The notes under the pieces: model-generated
Databases searched by the model: none
Told to the model about the DNA's origin: nothing
Seen by the model: the letters and a program-made list of their open reading frames with translations, nothing else
Program-made: the position numbers and the translations under genes
Part shown: positions 26,040-36,941 of the stretch, one piece after another
How the letters are laid out: every line of letters starts with the position of its first letter
How positions within the stretch are numbered: the stretch's first letter is position 1
Source of the DNA: Colwellia sp. MB02u-6
Lineage (GTDB): Bacteria; Pseudomonadota; Gammaproteobacteria; Enterobacterales; Alteromonadaceae
DNA: 64,000 nucleotides
Direction of reading: 5' to 3'
Assembly: GCF_014077095.1 (NCBI RefSeq)
Contig: NZ_JACGVG010000037.1
Span: 124,001-188,000 of the forward strand

Positions 26040-26981
26040 ATGCAACATGATAATGCACATATTTCAGTTTTACTGGCCGAGTCAATCTCTGGATTGGCGA
26101 TAAAACCAGAGGGTACTTATATCGACTGTACCTTCGGCCGTGGCGGACATTCAGGTTTAATTCTTGATAATTTGGGTCCTAATGGACGTTTGATCGCGAT
26201 AGACAGAGATTTAACCGCGATAGAAGCGGCAAAAAAATATGCCGCCGATAAGCGTTTTATTATCGAACATCACGGTTTTGCTGATTTACAGATGATTGTT
26301 GAGAAGCATCAGTTAACTGAAAAAATAGACGGTATTTTACTTGATCTTGGCGTGTCCTCTCCGCAACTTGATGAAGCAGAACGTGGTTTTAGTTTTATGA
26401 AAGACGGCCCACTCGATATGCGAATGGATACCACACGTGGCCAAACAGCTGCCGAGTGGATAGCAGTTGCCGACGTTGAAGATATTACTTGGGTGCTAAG
26501 AACCTTTGGTGAGGAAAAACATGCTTGGCGAATTGCTAATGCCATTGTTGACGAGCGTGAAGAAAATGCGCTGACACGTACTGGACAGTTAGCGCAGTTA
26601 ATTAAGAAAACAGCACCACAAAGAGAAATGAAAAAGCATCCTGCAACACGTAGTTTTCAAGCAATTCGCATTTATATTAATAGTGAGTTAGAGCAAATTG
26701 AAAAAGTATTGTCTGCGTCTTTGTCGGTATTGGCCACCGATGGTCGTTTGGTTGTGATCAGTTTTCACTCGCTTGAAGATCGGTTAGTGAAACAGTTTAT
26801 GAAAAAGCATTCGCAAGGTAGAAAAGTGCCACGGGGTCTACCCATTAGCGAAGAAGAATTGAATAAGGGTAAAAACTTGAGCTTAATTGGTCGTAGGTTA
26901 AAGCCCAGTAAAGATGAAGTGGAAGAAAATGTTCGCTCTCGCAGCTCAGTATTAAGGGTTGCACAGAGACTGGCGCGCTAA
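26040..26981 (+). CDS. rsmH: 16S rRNA (cytosine-1402-N4)-methyltransferase RsmH
   Basis: A 313-residue SAM-dependent methyltransferase (formerly MraW) that methylates C1402 in the ribosomal P site together with RsmI. SAM-binding motif I is [16 protein letters not shown] (about residue 22-37). The DPPSF-equivalent is [20 protein letters not shown], followed by DGPLDMRMD, and the catalytic-domain end reads [17 protein letters not shown]. All are hallmark RsmH sequences. Second gene of the dcw cluster, with ftsL 15 bases downstream. Confidence 0.96.
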   Translation: MQHDNAHISVLLAESISGLAIKPEGTYIDCTFGRGGHSGLILDNLGPNGRLIAIDRDLTAIEAAKKYAADKRFIIEHHGFADLQMIVEKHQLTEKIDGILLDLGVSSPQLDEAERGFSFMKDGPLDMRMDTTRGQTAAEWIAVADVEDITWVLRTFGEEKHAWRIANAIVDEREENALTRTGQLAQLIKKTAPQREMKKHPATRSFQAIRIYINSELEQIEKVLSASLSVLATDGRLVVISFHSLEDRLVKQFMKKHSQGRKVPRGLPISEEELNKGKNLSLIGRRLKPSKDEVEENVRSRSSVLRVAQRLAR

Positions 26982-26996
26982 TCATGGTGCGTTAGT

Positions 26997-27311
26997 ATGG
27001 CAACCAAAAAAGTAGTGTTATTTTTTGATATTTGGCATGATATACAACGCCATTTAGCTATTTATGGCGTTGTATTATTGGTGTTGATATCAGCATTTTC
27101 AGTTATTTATTTTACCCACTTAAACCGACAAACCACCAGTAAAATTGAAGTTTTATTAACGGAGCGTGACGCCTTAGAAATTGAATGGCGCTACTTAATA
27201 CTAGAACAAAACAGCTTAGCCGAACACAGCGCGATAGAAAGCAGTGCAGCAAAGCAACTTAATATGACAAGGCCAGATGCAAGCTCGGAAGTTATTATTA
27301 AATTACCATGA
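26997..27311 (+). CDS. ftsL: Cell division protein FtsL
   Basis: A 104-residue bitopic inner-membrane protein: a short cytoplasmic N-terminus, one transmembrane helix (IYGVVLLVLISAFSVIYFTH, about residues 23-42) and a periplasmic coiled-coil (TTSKIEVLLTERDALEIEWR). FtsL joins FtsQ and FtsB in the divisome and activates FtsWI. The sequence is poorly conserved in general; identity rests on position between rsmH and ftsI, size and topology, which are exact. Confidence 0.93.
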   Translation: MATKKVVLFFDIWHDIQRHLAIYGVVLLVLISAFSVIYFTHLNRQTTSKIEVLLTERDALEIEWRYLILEQNSLAEHSAIESSAAKQLNMTRPDASSEVIIKLP

Positions 27312-27326
27312 TTTATTACCACGGGT

Positions 27327-29090
27327 ATGGCAATGAAAAAACCAGCAGAACTTAATCCAAATACGGTAGCATGGCGTTTTTACGTTGTGCTAGCTGCTGT
27401 TGTGCTTATTTATGCTGGCTTGATGGCTCGTACAGCGTACATTCAAGTATTTGAGCCTGAGATGTTGAAAAAACAGGGCGACAATCGCTCGTTGCGTACC
27501 AATACTAAAACGGTGCAACGCGGCTCGATTGTTGACCGTAATGGTTATGAATTAGCCATCAGTGTGCCAGTAGATACGGTTTGGGCTGATCCTAAAATTA
27601 TTTCCGATACTAATGCCTTGTCTATGATAAAACATTGGCAGGCTTTGGCTGATGTCTTGGGTCAAGAGGTTGGTGAATTAAAAGCAAGGGTAATTGAAAA
27701 TCCCAGTAAACGTTTTGTTTATATTGAACGTAAAGTTGCCCCAGCTATGGCCGTTTATATTCAAGAATTGAAAATTCCTGGCATTTATTTACGCAAAGAA
27801 TCTAAACGCTTTTATCCGGCGGGTGAAATAAGTGCTCATCTTGTTGGCTTCACCAATGTTGATGATAAAGGCATTGAAGGGGTTGAGCGCGTTTATGATC
27901 AATTGATGACTGGCGAAAATGGCGAAAAAAAATATCGTAAAGACGCCAAAGGTCGAAAAATAGAAATATTATCGGTCAAAGCGGTCACACCACCAGAAAA
28001 AATCACCTTGAGTATAGATCAACGTATTCAAACACTCGCTTATCGTGAATTAAAAGGCGCAGTGAAGGCGTTTAAAGCGACATCAGGTTCGGCAGTGGTC
28101 ACCAATGTCAACACCGGTGAAGTTTTAGCGCTAGTTAACAGCCCGTCATATAACCCAAATAATCGCTCTGGTGTTGCTATTCATCGTTTTCGTAACCGTG
28201 CTATTACCGATATCTATGAGCCGGGTTCAACCATGAAGCCACTAACGGTACTAACAGCCTTGGAATTTGGCAGTATAAAAAAAGATAGCATTATTGATAC
28301 TTATCCCGGTTGGATGCGTTTAGGAGGCAGTCGTGTCTCTGATCCACGTTACCTTGGCAAAATTACCCTATCAGAGTTATTAGTAAATTCTTCTAATATG
28401 GGTACCACTAAGTTGGCGTTATCTGTACCAAAAAATTACCTTATCGATAAATTTTTTGACGCGGGTTTTTCTGAAGACACAGGTACTGGCCTGGTCGGTG
28501 AAAGTTCAGGCATGATGCATGATAGGCCGCGTTGGTCAAAATTTGAGTTAGCCACTTTGTCTTGGGGCCATGGCGTAGCCATCACTCCTATTCAGTTGGC
28601 GCGTTTTTATACCACATTGGCTAATGGCGGTATTAAAATGCCCTTAACGATTTTAAAGCAAGATGCAGCATCGCTAGCGAAGCAAAGACATGAACGTATT
28701 TTCTCAGCTGAAAATAGTCAAAATGTTGTCGAGTTGTTGGAAAATGTGGTTAATCAACGCTATACCGTTGCAAAAGTTGATGGTTATCGTGTTGGGGGTA
28801 AAAGTGGTACAGCGATTAAAGCATTTGCCGGTGGTTATGGTGATGATTATGTTGGTTTGTTTGCCGGTATAGCACCGATCTCAGATCCCGAAATTGCCGT
28901 GGTAGTGGTGATAAATGATCCCGCTGGTGACTTATATCATGGCGGTGAAGTGGCTGCACCAGTTTTTTCACGAATTATGAAAGGCACACTACGACTACTT
29001 AATGTGCCGCCTGATGACAACACTCGAGTATCCTCAGTGCAAGCAGAGCAAAAAGCGAAAAGTTCACCTAAGGAGCATGATCATGTCTGA
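27327..29090 (+). CDS. ftsI: Peptidoglycan D,D-transpeptidase FtsI (PBP3)
   Basis: A 587-residue division-specific class B penicillin-binding protein. One N-terminal membrane helix (about residues 17-34) is followed by a pedestal domain (RGSIVDRNGYELAIS) and the transpeptidase domain. The catalytic motifs are GSTMKP with Ser301, SSN in NSSNMGTTK, and KSGT in VGGKSGTAIKAF. FtsI cross-links septal peptidoglycan with FtsW. The C-terminus has an extra charged tail. The stop overlaps the murE start by eight bases. Confidence 0.97.
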   Translation: MAMKKPAELNPNTVAWRFYVVLAAVVLIYAGLMARTAYIQVFEPEMLKKQGDNRSLRTNTKTVQRGSIVDRNGYELAISVPVDTVWADPKIISDTNALSMIKHWQALADVLGQEVGELKARVIENPSKRFVYIERKVAPAMAVYIQELKIPGIYLRKESKRFYPAGEISAHLVGFTNVDDKGIEGVERVYDQLMTGENGEKKYRKDAKGRKIEILSVKAVTPPEKITLSIDQRIQTLAYRELKGAVKAFKATSGSAVVTNVNTGEVLALVNSPSYNPNNRSGVAIHRFRNRAITDIYEPGSTMKPLTVLTALEFGSIKKDSIIDTYPGWMRLGGSRVSDPRYLGKITLSELLVNSSNMGTTKLALSVPKNYLIDKFFDAGFSEDTGTGLVGESSGMMHDRPRWSKFELATLSWGHGVAITPIQLARFYTTLANGGIKMPLTILKQDAASLAKQRHERIFSAENSQNVVELLENVVNQRYTVAKVDGYRVGGKSGTAIKAFAGGYGDDYVGLFAGIAPISDPEIAVVVVINDPAGDLYHGGEVAAPVFSRIMKGTLRLLNVPPDDNTRVSSVQAEQKAKSSPKEHDHV

Positions 29091-30696
29091 TCACGCTTTA
29101 ACCGTTTCAAATCAAGCCATAAACCTTGCTGCTAAAAACTTTGCTGCTATCGAAGCAGTATTAAGCTTGGGTAAAATATCGCTAACAGCAAATGATTTAA
29201 CTCAACTTAAAGCCCTTTTTACTGAGCAAGCGAATGCTACTAAGGCTAATTTAGTCAACGATACACGAGCACTTATTGCCGGTGATGTATTTTGTGCGGT
29301 GATTGGCAGCTTGCGCGATGGTCGCGAATATATTGCTCAGGCGCTGGCCGCGAATTGTGCGATGATATTGCAAGAAACTACCGAGTCATCAGAACATGGT
29401 CAACTCACTTGGTGTCAACAGGCATCAGGTAATGCGATACCCCGGTTAAGTTACTTTCAACTTAACCATGAGTTATTCGAGCTAGCAAAAGCGTTTTATA
29501 ACACGCCTCAGCAATATTTAAATATCATTGGTATTACTGGCACTAATGGCAAAACCAGTACCAGCCAAATTATTGCCCACTTATTAGATTCTTGTCAGAA
29601 AAATTGTGCGGTTATTGGCACTAATGGTGCTGGCAAGCCTGCGAACTTAACAACCATTGAAAACACGACGCCGAGTGCGACAGAGTTACATCAACTACTG
29701 GCATTATTTGCTGAAGAAAAAATTACTGACGTAGCAATGGAAGTATCATCACACGCCCTAGCGCAAAAACGCGTCAGTGCAAGCCTATTTAACACTGCAG
29801 TTTTCACTAACTTAAGCCGTGATCATTTAGATTACCATCAAACTATGACTGAATACGCGACGGCTAAGCGAGCAATATTTACCGGTGATGATCAGCAAAT
29901 GGCAGTGATTAATGGTGATGACCCACAAGCGCAAAGTTGGTTAGCACATTGGCCAAGATTACAGCCTGTTGCGGTTTATGGTCGAGGTGAAAATATCGCT
30001 AACTTTGCGCGCTTTGCCCAAGCACTAAATGTTGAGCATCACACGAACGGTGTGAGTTTCACGCTCAACACTGAGCAAGGCCAAGCTGAAATTCGTAGTC
30101 AGTTGCTAGGTGATTTTAATGTTGAAAATCTTTTAGCGGCGATTGCCGTATTGATAATCGAAAATATAGCGCTAACCACTATTGCTAGCGCGATTAGCCA
30201 ACTAGTGCCGATTATGGGCCGTATGGAAGCTTTTTCGTCTACGGGTAAACCGACCACTGTGGTTGATTATGCTCATAGCCCCGACGCATTATCTAGTGCG
30301 TTAGATGCCTGTCGTTTGCACTGTCATGGCAAGTTATGGCTAGTGTTTGGCTGTGGTGGTGAGCGTGATATTGGTAAGCGAGCATTGATGGCTAAGGTGG
30401 CAGAAAGTAAAGCCGATCACATCATCATTACCAACGATAATCCACGCAGCGAAGACCCTGAGGCTATTGCCGCCGATATTATTGCTGGCCTAGGAATAAC
30501 CACTCGCTTTGAAAAAATATTAGATAGAAAAACTGCTGTATTAATGGCATTAAAACAAGCCGATGCCGATGATGTCATTCTTTGTGCTGGTAAAGGCCAT
30601 GAAGACTACATCATTTTTGGCAATGAAAAACGTCATTATGATGAACGCGCTATTGTAAAAGCATTCTACTCACTAGAAAAAGAGCTAACGTTATGA
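29083..30696 (+). CDS. murE: UDP-MurNAc-L-Ala-D-Glu:meso-DAP ligase MurE
   Basis: A 537-residue Mur ligase that adds the third amino acid to the peptidoglycan precursor. It has the ATP loop GITGTNGKTSTSQ, the tRNA-synthetase-like ALAQKRVS and NLSRDHLDYH segments, and DNPRSEDP, the DNPR motif that selects meso-diaminopimelate over lysine. I choose ATG 29083: AAGGAG ends eight bases before it, whereas the ATG at 29077 is too close and the longer frame reads back through ftsI. The N-terminus is about 40 residues longer than E. coli MurE (495 residues). Confidence 0.95.
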   Translation: MSDHALTVSNQAINLAAKNFAAIEAVLSLGKISLTANDLTQLKALFTEQANATKANLVNDTRALIAGDVFCAVIGSLRDGREYIAQALAANCAMILQETTESSEHGQLTWCQQASGNAIPRLSYFQLNHELFELAKAFYNTPQQYLNIIGITGTNGKTSTSQIIAHLLDSCQKNCAVIGTNGAGKPANLTTIENTTPSATELHQLLALFAEEKITDVAMEVSSHALAQKRVSASLFNTAVFTNLSRDHLDYHQTMTEYATAKRAIFTGDDQQMAVINGDDPQAQSWLAHWPRLQPVAVYGRGENIANFARFAQALNVEHHTNGVSFTLNTEQGQAEIRSQLLGDFNVENLLAAIAVLIIENIALTTIASAISQLVPIMGRMEAFSSTGKPTTVVDYAHSPDALSSALDACRLHCHGKLWLVFGCGGERDIGKRALMAKVAESKADHIIITNDNPRSEDPEAIAADIIAGLGITTRFEKILDRKTAVLMALKQADADDVILCAGKGHEDYIIFGNEKRHYDERAIVKAFYSLEKELTL

Positions 30697-32093
30697 TCTC
30701 GTTATCCTTAACTGAGTTATCTCAAGCTGTTAATGGCCAATTAATTGGTGAAAATCTCACCATTAATGCCATTAGCACCGACAGTCGAGCATTAAAGGCA
30801 GGTGATGTTTTTTTAGCCTTGCACGGACCAAATTTTGATGGCCACAAATTTTTAAGCCAAGCCAGCGAACTTGGCTGTAGCGCTGTTATAGTCGAGCAAG
30901 CTCAAGATAAGCTTAATATTGCGCAAATCCTGGTTAAAGACACCCATCAAGCACTAGGCGATATTGCGGCTTATGTTAAAGAAAAAGTGGCGCCAAAAAC
31001 CGTCGCGATCACCGGTAGTAGCGGTAAAACTACGGTAAAAGAAATGGTGGCAGCGATTTTAAATCGTTTAGGCCATGTGTTAGCCACAAAAGGAAATTTT
31101 AATAACGATATCGGTGTGCCGTTGACGTTATTACGACTAGAGCAAAAGCATGACTTTGCGGTGATCGAATTAGGCGCTAATCATATTGGCGAAATTGCTT
31201 ATACCGCTGCGCTAGTCAAGCCAGATGTTGCCATAATTAATAATATCGCCGCGGCCCACTTAGAGGGCTTTGGCGATTTATGTGGAGTCGCCAGAGCGAA
31301 AGGTGAAATTTTTTCTGGTTTAAACGTCGGTGGTGTGGCGATTTATAACCAAGACACCCCGTGGGCTGATAAGTGGCAGTGGCGCTTAACTGATAAACAA
31401 GTACGGCGCTTTTCCTGTCAAGGCAGTGCAGATTGTTATAGTCATCAAGAAGTTTTAGATGATAACGGCTGTGCGATTTTTCAGTTAATAACGCCAATCG
31501 GTAATATTGATATTGAACTTACTGTGCCAGGCCACCATAACGTCTGCAATGCGGTTGCGGCTGCAACGATAGCGTTAGAGTTTGGTGCCAGTTTAGATGA
31601 TATTCGCTTGGGTTTAGCGGCTATGCCTGCCGTGAAAGGGCGTTTGAATCTCCATCAACTGAGTAGCAAGATTAAGCTGATCGACGATAGCTATAACGCC
31701 AATGTTGAATCAATCAATGCCGCATCAAATTTATTGGCTAGCTACCCAGGGCGTAGGATACTTATTCTTGGTGATATGGGGGAACTAGGTGGTGCAGCAC
31801 GTCGTTACCATCAAGAAGTTGGTGAACATGCAAAAAGTAAAGAGATTGATGATTTGTTGACCTTAGGCGTATTAAGTCAAAATGCCTCTGACGCTTTTTA
31901 TCAAGGGCGCAATACACAGGCACAACATTTTAGTAGCAAAGAAAAACTCATGTCACGTTTACAACAGTTACTTCAAGATGAAGAACAGCAAGTGACATTA
32001 TTAGTTAAAGGTTCGCGCAGTGCTCATATGGAATACGTAGTGGCTGATATTATTAAATGGCATAACAGTCAGACTATGCAGGAGCAGGCATAA
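30693..32093 (+). CDS. murF: UDP-MurNAc-tripeptide:D-Ala-D-Ala ligase MurF
   Basis: A 466-residue Mur ligase that attaches D-Ala-D-Ala, completing the UDP-MurNAc pentapeptide. Motifs: [16 protein letters not shown] at the N-terminal UDP-binding domain, ATP loop [15 protein letters not shown], the carbamylated-lysine region, [16 protein letters not shown] (typical of MurF) and [14 protein letters not shown]. The ATGA overlap with murE (30693-30696) and the TAATG overlap with mraY indicate translational coupling on both sides. Confidence 0.96.
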   Translation: MISLSLTELSQAVNGQLIGENLTINAISTDSRALKAGDVFLALHGPNFDGHKFLSQASELGCSAVIVEQAQDKLNIAQILVKDTHQALGDIAAYVKEKVAPKTVAITGSSGKTTVKEMVAAILNRLGHVLATKGNFNNDIGVPLTLLRLEQKHDFAVIELGANHIGEIAYTAALVKPDVAIINNIAAAHLEGFGDLCGVARAKGEIFSGLNVGGVAIYNQDTPWADKWQWRLTDKQVRRFSCQGSADCYSHQEVLDDNGCAIFQLITPIGNIDIELTVPGHHNVCNAVAAATIALEFGASLDDIRLGLAAMPAVKGRLNLHQLSSKIKLIDDSYNANVESINAASNLLASYPGRRILILGDMGELGGAARRYHQEVGEHAKSKEIDDLLTLGVLSQNASDAFYQGRNTQAQHFSSKEKLMSRLQQLLQDEEQQVTLLVKGSRSAHMEYVVADIIKWHNSQTMQEQA

Positions 32094-33175
32094 TGTTACT
32101 TTGGTTAGGTGAGTATCTCACCCCGTATTATTCATTCTTTAATGTTTTTTCTTATTTAACCTTTAGAGCGATCATCTCAACGCTTACCGCCTTGATTATC
32201 TCGTTATATTTTGGTCCTAAATTGATCCGCGCCCTGCAAAACATGCAGATTGGCCAAACAATTCGTGACGATGGTCCAGAAAGTCACTTAGTAAAATCGG
32301 GTACGCCAACTATGGGCGGTCTCCTAATCTTAGCGTCAATTGTGGTCAGTGTTTTATTGTGGGCTGACTTAACCAATACCTATGTTTGGGTGGTGTTGTT
32401 TGTGTTGGTCAGCTTTGGCTTAATTGGTTTTGTTGATGATTACCGTAAAGTTATTCGCAAAGACTCCAATGGTTTAATTGCCCGTTGGAAGTATTTTTGG
32501 CAAACCATAGTCGGCTTGGCAACCGCTATATTTTTATACCAGTTTGCTCAAGGCCCTGAAGAAACTACGTTATTAATTCCATTCGTTAAAGATGTGTTAC
32601 CTCAGTTAGGCTTGCTCTATATCGGCTTAGTCTATTTTGTGATTGTCGGCACCAGTAATGCTGTTAACTTGACAGACGGTCTTGATGGTCTGGCTATTGT
32701 GCCAACTATTATGGTGGCAGGTGCGTTTGCAATATTCGCTTATATGACAGGTAATGCCAATTTTTCTGAGTATTTACATATTCCCCACATTGCTTTAGCG
32801 AGTGAACTTGTGGTGGTTTGTACCGCTATTGTTGGTGCTGGTTTAGGTTTTTTATGGTTTAACACTTACCCTGCGCAAGTTTTTATGGGTGATGTTGGCT
32901 CGCTTGCTTTAGGCGCAGCGCTAGGTGTTATTGCTGTGTTAGTTAGGCAAGAGTTAGTGCTATTTATTATGGGTGGCGTTTTTGTGATAGAAACGCTCTC
33001 AGTTATTTTGCAGGTTGGCTCATACAAGTTGCGTGGGCAACGAATTTTTCGTATGGCACCCATTCATCATCATTATGAGTTAAAAGGTTGGCCCGAGCCA
33101 AGAGTGATTGTGCGCTTTTGGATAATTTCTTTAGTCTTAGTCTTGGTTGGATTAGCAACCTTGAAATTAAGGTAA
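32093..33175 (+). CDS. mraY: Phospho-MurNAc-pentapeptide translocase MraY
   Basis: A 360-residue inner-membrane enzyme with about ten helices. It transfers phospho-MurNAc-pentapeptide to undecaprenyl phosphate, making lipid I. Signature motifs are GTPTMGGL (about residue 75), the aspartate pair in [18 protein letters not shown] with the catalytic Asp, and [15 protein letters not shown] near the C-terminus. Length equals that of E. coli MraY. The start overlaps the murF stop by one base; murD follows after ten bases. Confidence 0.97.
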   Translation: MLLWLGEYLTPYYSFFNVFSYLTFRAIISTLTALIISLYFGPKLIRALQNMQIGQTIRDDGPESHLVKSGTPTMGGLLILASIVVSVLLWADLTNTYVWVVLFVLVSFGLIGFVDDYRKVIRKDSNGLIARWKYFWQTIVGLATAIFLYQFAQGPEETTLLIPFVKDVLPQLGLLYIGLVYFVIVGTSNAVNLTDGLDGLAIVPTIMVAGAFAIFAYMTGNANFSEYLHIPHIALASELVVVCTAIVGAGLGFLWFNTYPAQVFMGDVGSLALGAALGVIAVLVRQELVLFIMGGVFVIETLSVILQVGSYKLRGQRIFRMAPIHHHYELKGWPEPRVIVRFWIISLVLVLVGLATLKLR

Positions 33176-33185
33176 AAATAGACGC

Positions 33186-34580
33186 GTGAATAAACAATTG
33201 CAACAGTCGGTAACGACGCAATTAGCCCATAAGCGAATCGTGATCTTAGGTATTGGGATAACGGGCTTGTCGTGCGCGCGCTTTTTACATCGTCATCAAA
33301 TTTCTTTTGCCGTAAACGACAGCCGGGCAATGCCTATTTCTCCCGGTGATTTTAAACAGCAATTTGCTGATAATACCTTAGTACTTGGCCATTGGGAGCA
33401 AGCATTGATAGCCCAAGCCGATATTTTGATTGTTAGTCCAGGCATTAATATGGCTGAGCCTGCTATTCGTCATGCCATAGCTAAAAATTGTGATGTTATT
33501 GGTGATATTGAATTGTTTTGCCGATTAAGTGATACGCCGATATTAGCGGTTACTGGCTCCAATGGTAAATCTACCGTTGTTTCAATGTTAAATTACGTTG
33601 GTAATGCCTTAGGTTACCGCGTGCAGTTAGGTGGTAATATTGGCTTGCCAGTACTGGATCAAATAGATCAAGAGGTTGCTGATTTTATTGTGTTAGAGCT
33701 ATCAAGTTTTCAGCTTGAAACAATAAAAAGTATGCAGGCACTAGCCGCCACTGTATTGAACTTAAGTGACGACCATTTAGATCGTCACAAAACCCTTGAA
33801 AATTATGGCGCAATTAAACAAAGCATTTATCAATACTGTACCTATGCGCTTTATAATCGTGATGACAAGGCTACTCTGCCTAAAGCCTGCTATAGCGATA
33901 GTGAGCGGTTAAGTTTTGGTAGCGACCGCGCACAAAATGGTGATTTTGGTCTTGCAGAGCATCAGGGTATTAGCCACTTAATGTTAGGTGACCAGCCATT
34001 ATGTTCTTTAGCTGAATTGCCATTACAAGGTCGTCATAATGCTTTAAATTATTTAGCCGTATTGGCGTTAGGAAAATGTGCCGGTTGGGATTTAAAAGCC
34101 ATGTTGGCCTGTTTAATGACCTTCAAAGGTTTAGCACATCGTTGTGAAGTGATTGAAACAAATGACAGTATTCGTTGGATTAACGACTCAAAAGCTACCA
34201 ATGTTGGTGCAACACTGGCCGCCATTGAAGGATTAGTACCCACCTTATCCGAGAATAAACTGATTTTAATTGCCGGCGGTGATGGTAAAGGTGCTGATTT
34301 TTCTCCATTATCTCAAGCCTTAACTCAACACGTAGATTACTTGATCACGCTCGGCAAAGATGGCCTTGCTATTGCCGCGTTACGCTTATCAAGCCAAGCC
34401 GATAAAACCTCGCACGTTGATTCGCTAGCAGCGGCAGTAACACTGGCCAGAACACAGGCAAAGGCCGGCGATATGGTTTTACTATCCCCGGCCTGTGCCA
34501 GTTTAGATATGTTTGCTAACTACGTTGAACGGGGCGTGGTATTTATCACGTCAGTATTAACGCATCAGGAGCAAAGGTAA
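33186..34580 (+). CDS. murD: UDP-MurNAc-L-alanine:D-glutamate ligase MurD
   Basis: A 464-residue Mur ligase that adds D-glutamate to UDP-MurNAc-L-Ala. It shows the N-terminal Rossmann-type UDP site ([18 protein letters not shown]), the ATP loop [27 protein letters not shown], the substrate segment [19 protein letters not shown] and [18 protein letters not shown]. It starts with GTG at 33186. Its TAA shares one base with the ftsW ATG at 34580. Confidence 0.96.
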   Translation: MNKQLQQSVTTQLAHKRIVILGIGITGLSCARFLHRHQISFAVNDSRAMPISPGDFKQQFADNTLVLGHWEQALIAQADILIVSPGINMAEPAIRHAIAKNCDVIGDIELFCRLSDTPILAVTGSNGKSTVVSMLNYVGNALGYRVQLGGNIGLPVLDQIDQEVADFIVLELSSFQLETIKSMQALAATVLNLSDDHLDRHKTLENYGAIKQSIYQYCTYALYNRDDKATLPKACYSDSERLSFGSDRAQNGDFGLAEHQGISHLMLGDQPLCSLAELPLQGRHNALNYLAVLALGKCAGWDLKAMLACLMTFKGLAHRCEVIETNDSIRWINDSKATNVGATLAAIEGLVPTLSENKLILIAGGDGKGADFSPLSQALTQHVDYLITLGKDGLAIAALRLSSQADKTSHVDSLAAAVTLARTQAKAGDMVLLSPACASLDMFANYVERGVVFITSVLTHQEQR

Positions 34581-35842
34581 TGTCGCTATCTTTTGCTAAT
34601 TTATCACAATGGGCCTCACCGCCATGGTTCCAAACCGAGGAAAGAACGGTGGAGACCTTTGATCGTAGCTACATAATGCTTGCGTTTAGTATGTATATTA
34701 TAGGGTTAATTATGGTAGCAAGTTCATCAATGCCGATTGCTGAACGTTTATTTGACAACCCGTTTCATTTCATTGCCCGCCATATGATTTATATCATACT
34801 TAGTCTGGGTGTTGCCGCCTTTACCTTGCAAATACCTATGCATCGTTGGCACCAATACAGCAGTAAGTTACTGTTAATCGCTGTTATTTTACTTGTGGTT
34901 GTTTTAGTTATTGGTCGGAATGTTAATGGTGCTACTCGTTGGATTAGCGTCGGACCGATAACGGTACAAGCCGCAGAACCGGCTAAACTTTTTTTCTTTT
35001 GTTATTTGTCTGCTTACTTAGTTAGGCGCCGTAATGAGGTAATGGAAAATATTAAAGGCTTTGCCAAACCTTTAATGGTTTTTGGTCTATTAAGTGGTTT
35101 GTTATTAATGCAGCCTGATTTAGGTACTATTATTGTGATGTTTGTTACCACGTTTGGTTTGTTGTTTTTAGCTGGTGCAAAATTATGGCAGTTTATTGCC
35201 ATATCAGGTGTGGGTATTACTTTATTGACCATGTTGGCGTATTTCTCACCTTATCGTTGGGCACGGGTAACTGGCTTTCTCGACCCATGGAAAGACCCTT
35301 TTGGTAGTGGTTATCAGCTCACTCAATCACTGATGGCTTATGGTCGCGGTGAAACATTTGGTCAAGGCTTAGGTAATAGCGTACAAAAATTAGAGTATTT
35401 GCCAGAGGCACATACTGATTTTGTCATGGCTGTACTGGCAGAAGAGTTTGGTTTTGTCGGTATTAGTGTTATTTTACTGTTAAGTATGACCTTGGTTTTT
35501 AAAGCTTTGCTGCTAGGTCGAAAAGCGGTTAATCAAAAAAAGTATTTTGAAGGTTTTTTTGCCTATGCCATTGGTATCTGGTTTTGCTTTCAAGCAGCGG
35601 TTAATATCGGTGCGAGTGCAGGTGTAGTGCCAACCAAAGGCTTAACAATGCCGCTGATCAGTTATGGTGGTAGTTCAATGATTATTATGACCCTTGCTAT
35701 AGTGATTCTGATTCGCATTGACCACGAAATTCGCTTGCAAAGTATTCAAGCCACTAGTCGCACGACTGGTGATTATAAAGATAGCAAGAAGAAACCCAGA
35801 AAAGTGCATCAAACAAAAATTATTGAGAGCGAAAATGACTGA
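34580..35842 (+). CDS. ftsW: Septal peptidoglycan glycosyltransferase FtsW
   Basis: A 420-residue SEDS-family membrane protein with about ten helices that polymerises lipid II at the septum as partner of FtsI. Conserved stretches include [26 protein letters not shown] with the catalytic Asp region of SEDS proteins, [35 protein letters not shown] and [17 protein letters not shown] long cytoplasmic N-terminus (about 35 residues) and a basic C-terminal tail flank the membrane part. The stop overlaps the murG start by eight bases. Confidence 0.97.
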   Translation: MSLSFANLSQWASPPWFQTEERTVETFDRSYIMLAFSMYIIGLIMVASSSMPIAERLFDNPFHFIARHMIYIILSLGVAAFTLQIPMHRWHQYSSKLLLIAVILLVVVLVIGRNVNGATRWISVGPITVQAAEPAKLFFFCYLSAYLVRRRNEVMENIKGFAKPLMVFGLLSGLLLMQPDLGTIIVMFVTTFGLLFLAGAKLWQFIAISGVGITLLTMLAYFSPYRWARVTGFLDPWKDPFGSGYQLTQSLMAYGRGETFGQGLGNSVQKLEYLPEAHTDFVMAVLAEEFGFVGISVILLLSMTLVFKALLLGRKAVNQKKYFEGFFAYAIGIWFCFQAAVNIGASAGVVPTKGLTMPLISYGGSSMIIMTLAIVILIRIDHEIRLQSIQATSRTTGDYKDSKKKPRKVHQTKIIESEND

Positions 35843-36941
35843 ACAGACAAGTCATGAAGTAAAGCGCCCAACACTGCTAGTAATGGCAGGTGGAACCGGT
35901 GGTCATATATTTCCAGGTATTGCGGTTGCACAAGCCCTAGTAAAGCAGGGCTGGAATATCCATTGGCTTGGCACCGCTGAGCGCATGGAAGCGGAATTGG
36001 TACCAAAAAATGGTTTTCCCATTTCATTTATCAATATGGCTGGCGTGCGTAATAAAAACTGGCAAACGTGGTTGAAAACACCGTTTAAAATTTTGCAATC
36101 TGTACTACAGTCAATTCAAATACTGCGCAAAGTTAAGCCTGATGTGGTGCTGGGTATGGGCGGCTATGCCAGTGCACCGGGTGGTGTGGCAGCATGGTTA
36201 TTAGGTATTCCCTTGGTATTACATGAACAAAATGCTGTTGCGGGCATGAGTAATCGCTTTCTGTCGTATTTAGCCACCAGAACGTTAAGCGCGTTTCCGG
36301 GCGCATTTAGCAATCGAGTCACCTCAAAGGTGGTTGGCAACCCATTGCGTAGCGAGATTATCGCCATTGAAAACGTGATGCCTGAAAAACCGGCAACCAG
36401 CAAAAAAGTATTAGTGGTTGGTGGTAGTTTAGGCGCCAAAATACTCAATGATGTTGTGCCACAAGCGATGAAGCAAATTAAAGTGCAAAGTATTGATGTT
36501 TGGCATCAAACCGGTGGCGGCAATGAACAGTCAGTGTTAAAGAGTTATCAAGATTACGGTTTACCAGAAGAGAAGGTTAAGGTCACAGAGTTTATTGATG
36601 ATATGGCAGCTGCTTATAAATGGGCGGACGTAGTTATTTGCCGAGCGGGCGCATTAACTGTGTCTGAATTAGCGATGGCAGCAAAGCCCGCTATATTTGT
36701 GCCTTTGCCGCATGCGGTTGATGATCATCAAACCAAGAATGCTATGTATCTGGTTAACTGTGGCGCGGCAAAATTAATTGCCCAAAAAGAATTTAATGGT
36801 ACAACACTAGGACAAATGCTTAATAGTTTGTTTATATCCAACAAAGTGCTGCAGCAAATGTCTAAAGCTGCACACAACGCTGCCCATGCTGATGCCACTA
36901 ACCTGGTAGCAACAGCTTGTATTGAAGTGGCAAACACATGA
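35835..36941 (+). CDS. murG: UDP-GlcNAc transferase MurG
   Basis: A 368-residue GT-B glycosyltransferase on the inner face of the membrane. It adds GlcNAc to lipid I, making lipid II. The N-terminal glycine loop [16 protein letters not shown] and the second loop [16 protein letters not shown] are the MurG signatures; [18 protein letters not shown] and [13 protein letters not shown] bind UDP-GlcNAc. The ATG at 35835 is chosen because the longer frame is read backwards into ftsW and has no family similarity. It overlaps ftsW by eight bases and murC by four. Confidence 0.96.
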   Translation: MTEQTSHEVKRPTLLVMAGGTGGHIFPGIAVAQALVKQGWNIHWLGTAERMEAELVPKNGFPISFINMAGVRNKNWQTWLKTPFKILQSVLQSIQILRKVKPDVVLGMGGYASAPGGVAAWLLGIPLVLHEQNAVAGMSNRFLSYLATRTLSAFPGAFSNRVTSKVVGNPLRSEIIAIENVMPEKPATSKKVLVVGGSLGAKILNDVVPQAMKQIKVQSIDVWHQTGGGNEQSVLKSYQDYGLPEEKVKVTEFIDDMAAAYKWADVVICRAGALTVSELAMAAKPAIFVPLPHAVDDHQTKNAMYLVNCGAAKLIAQKEFNGTTLGQMLNSLFISNKVLQQMSKAAHNAAHADATNLVATACIEVANT

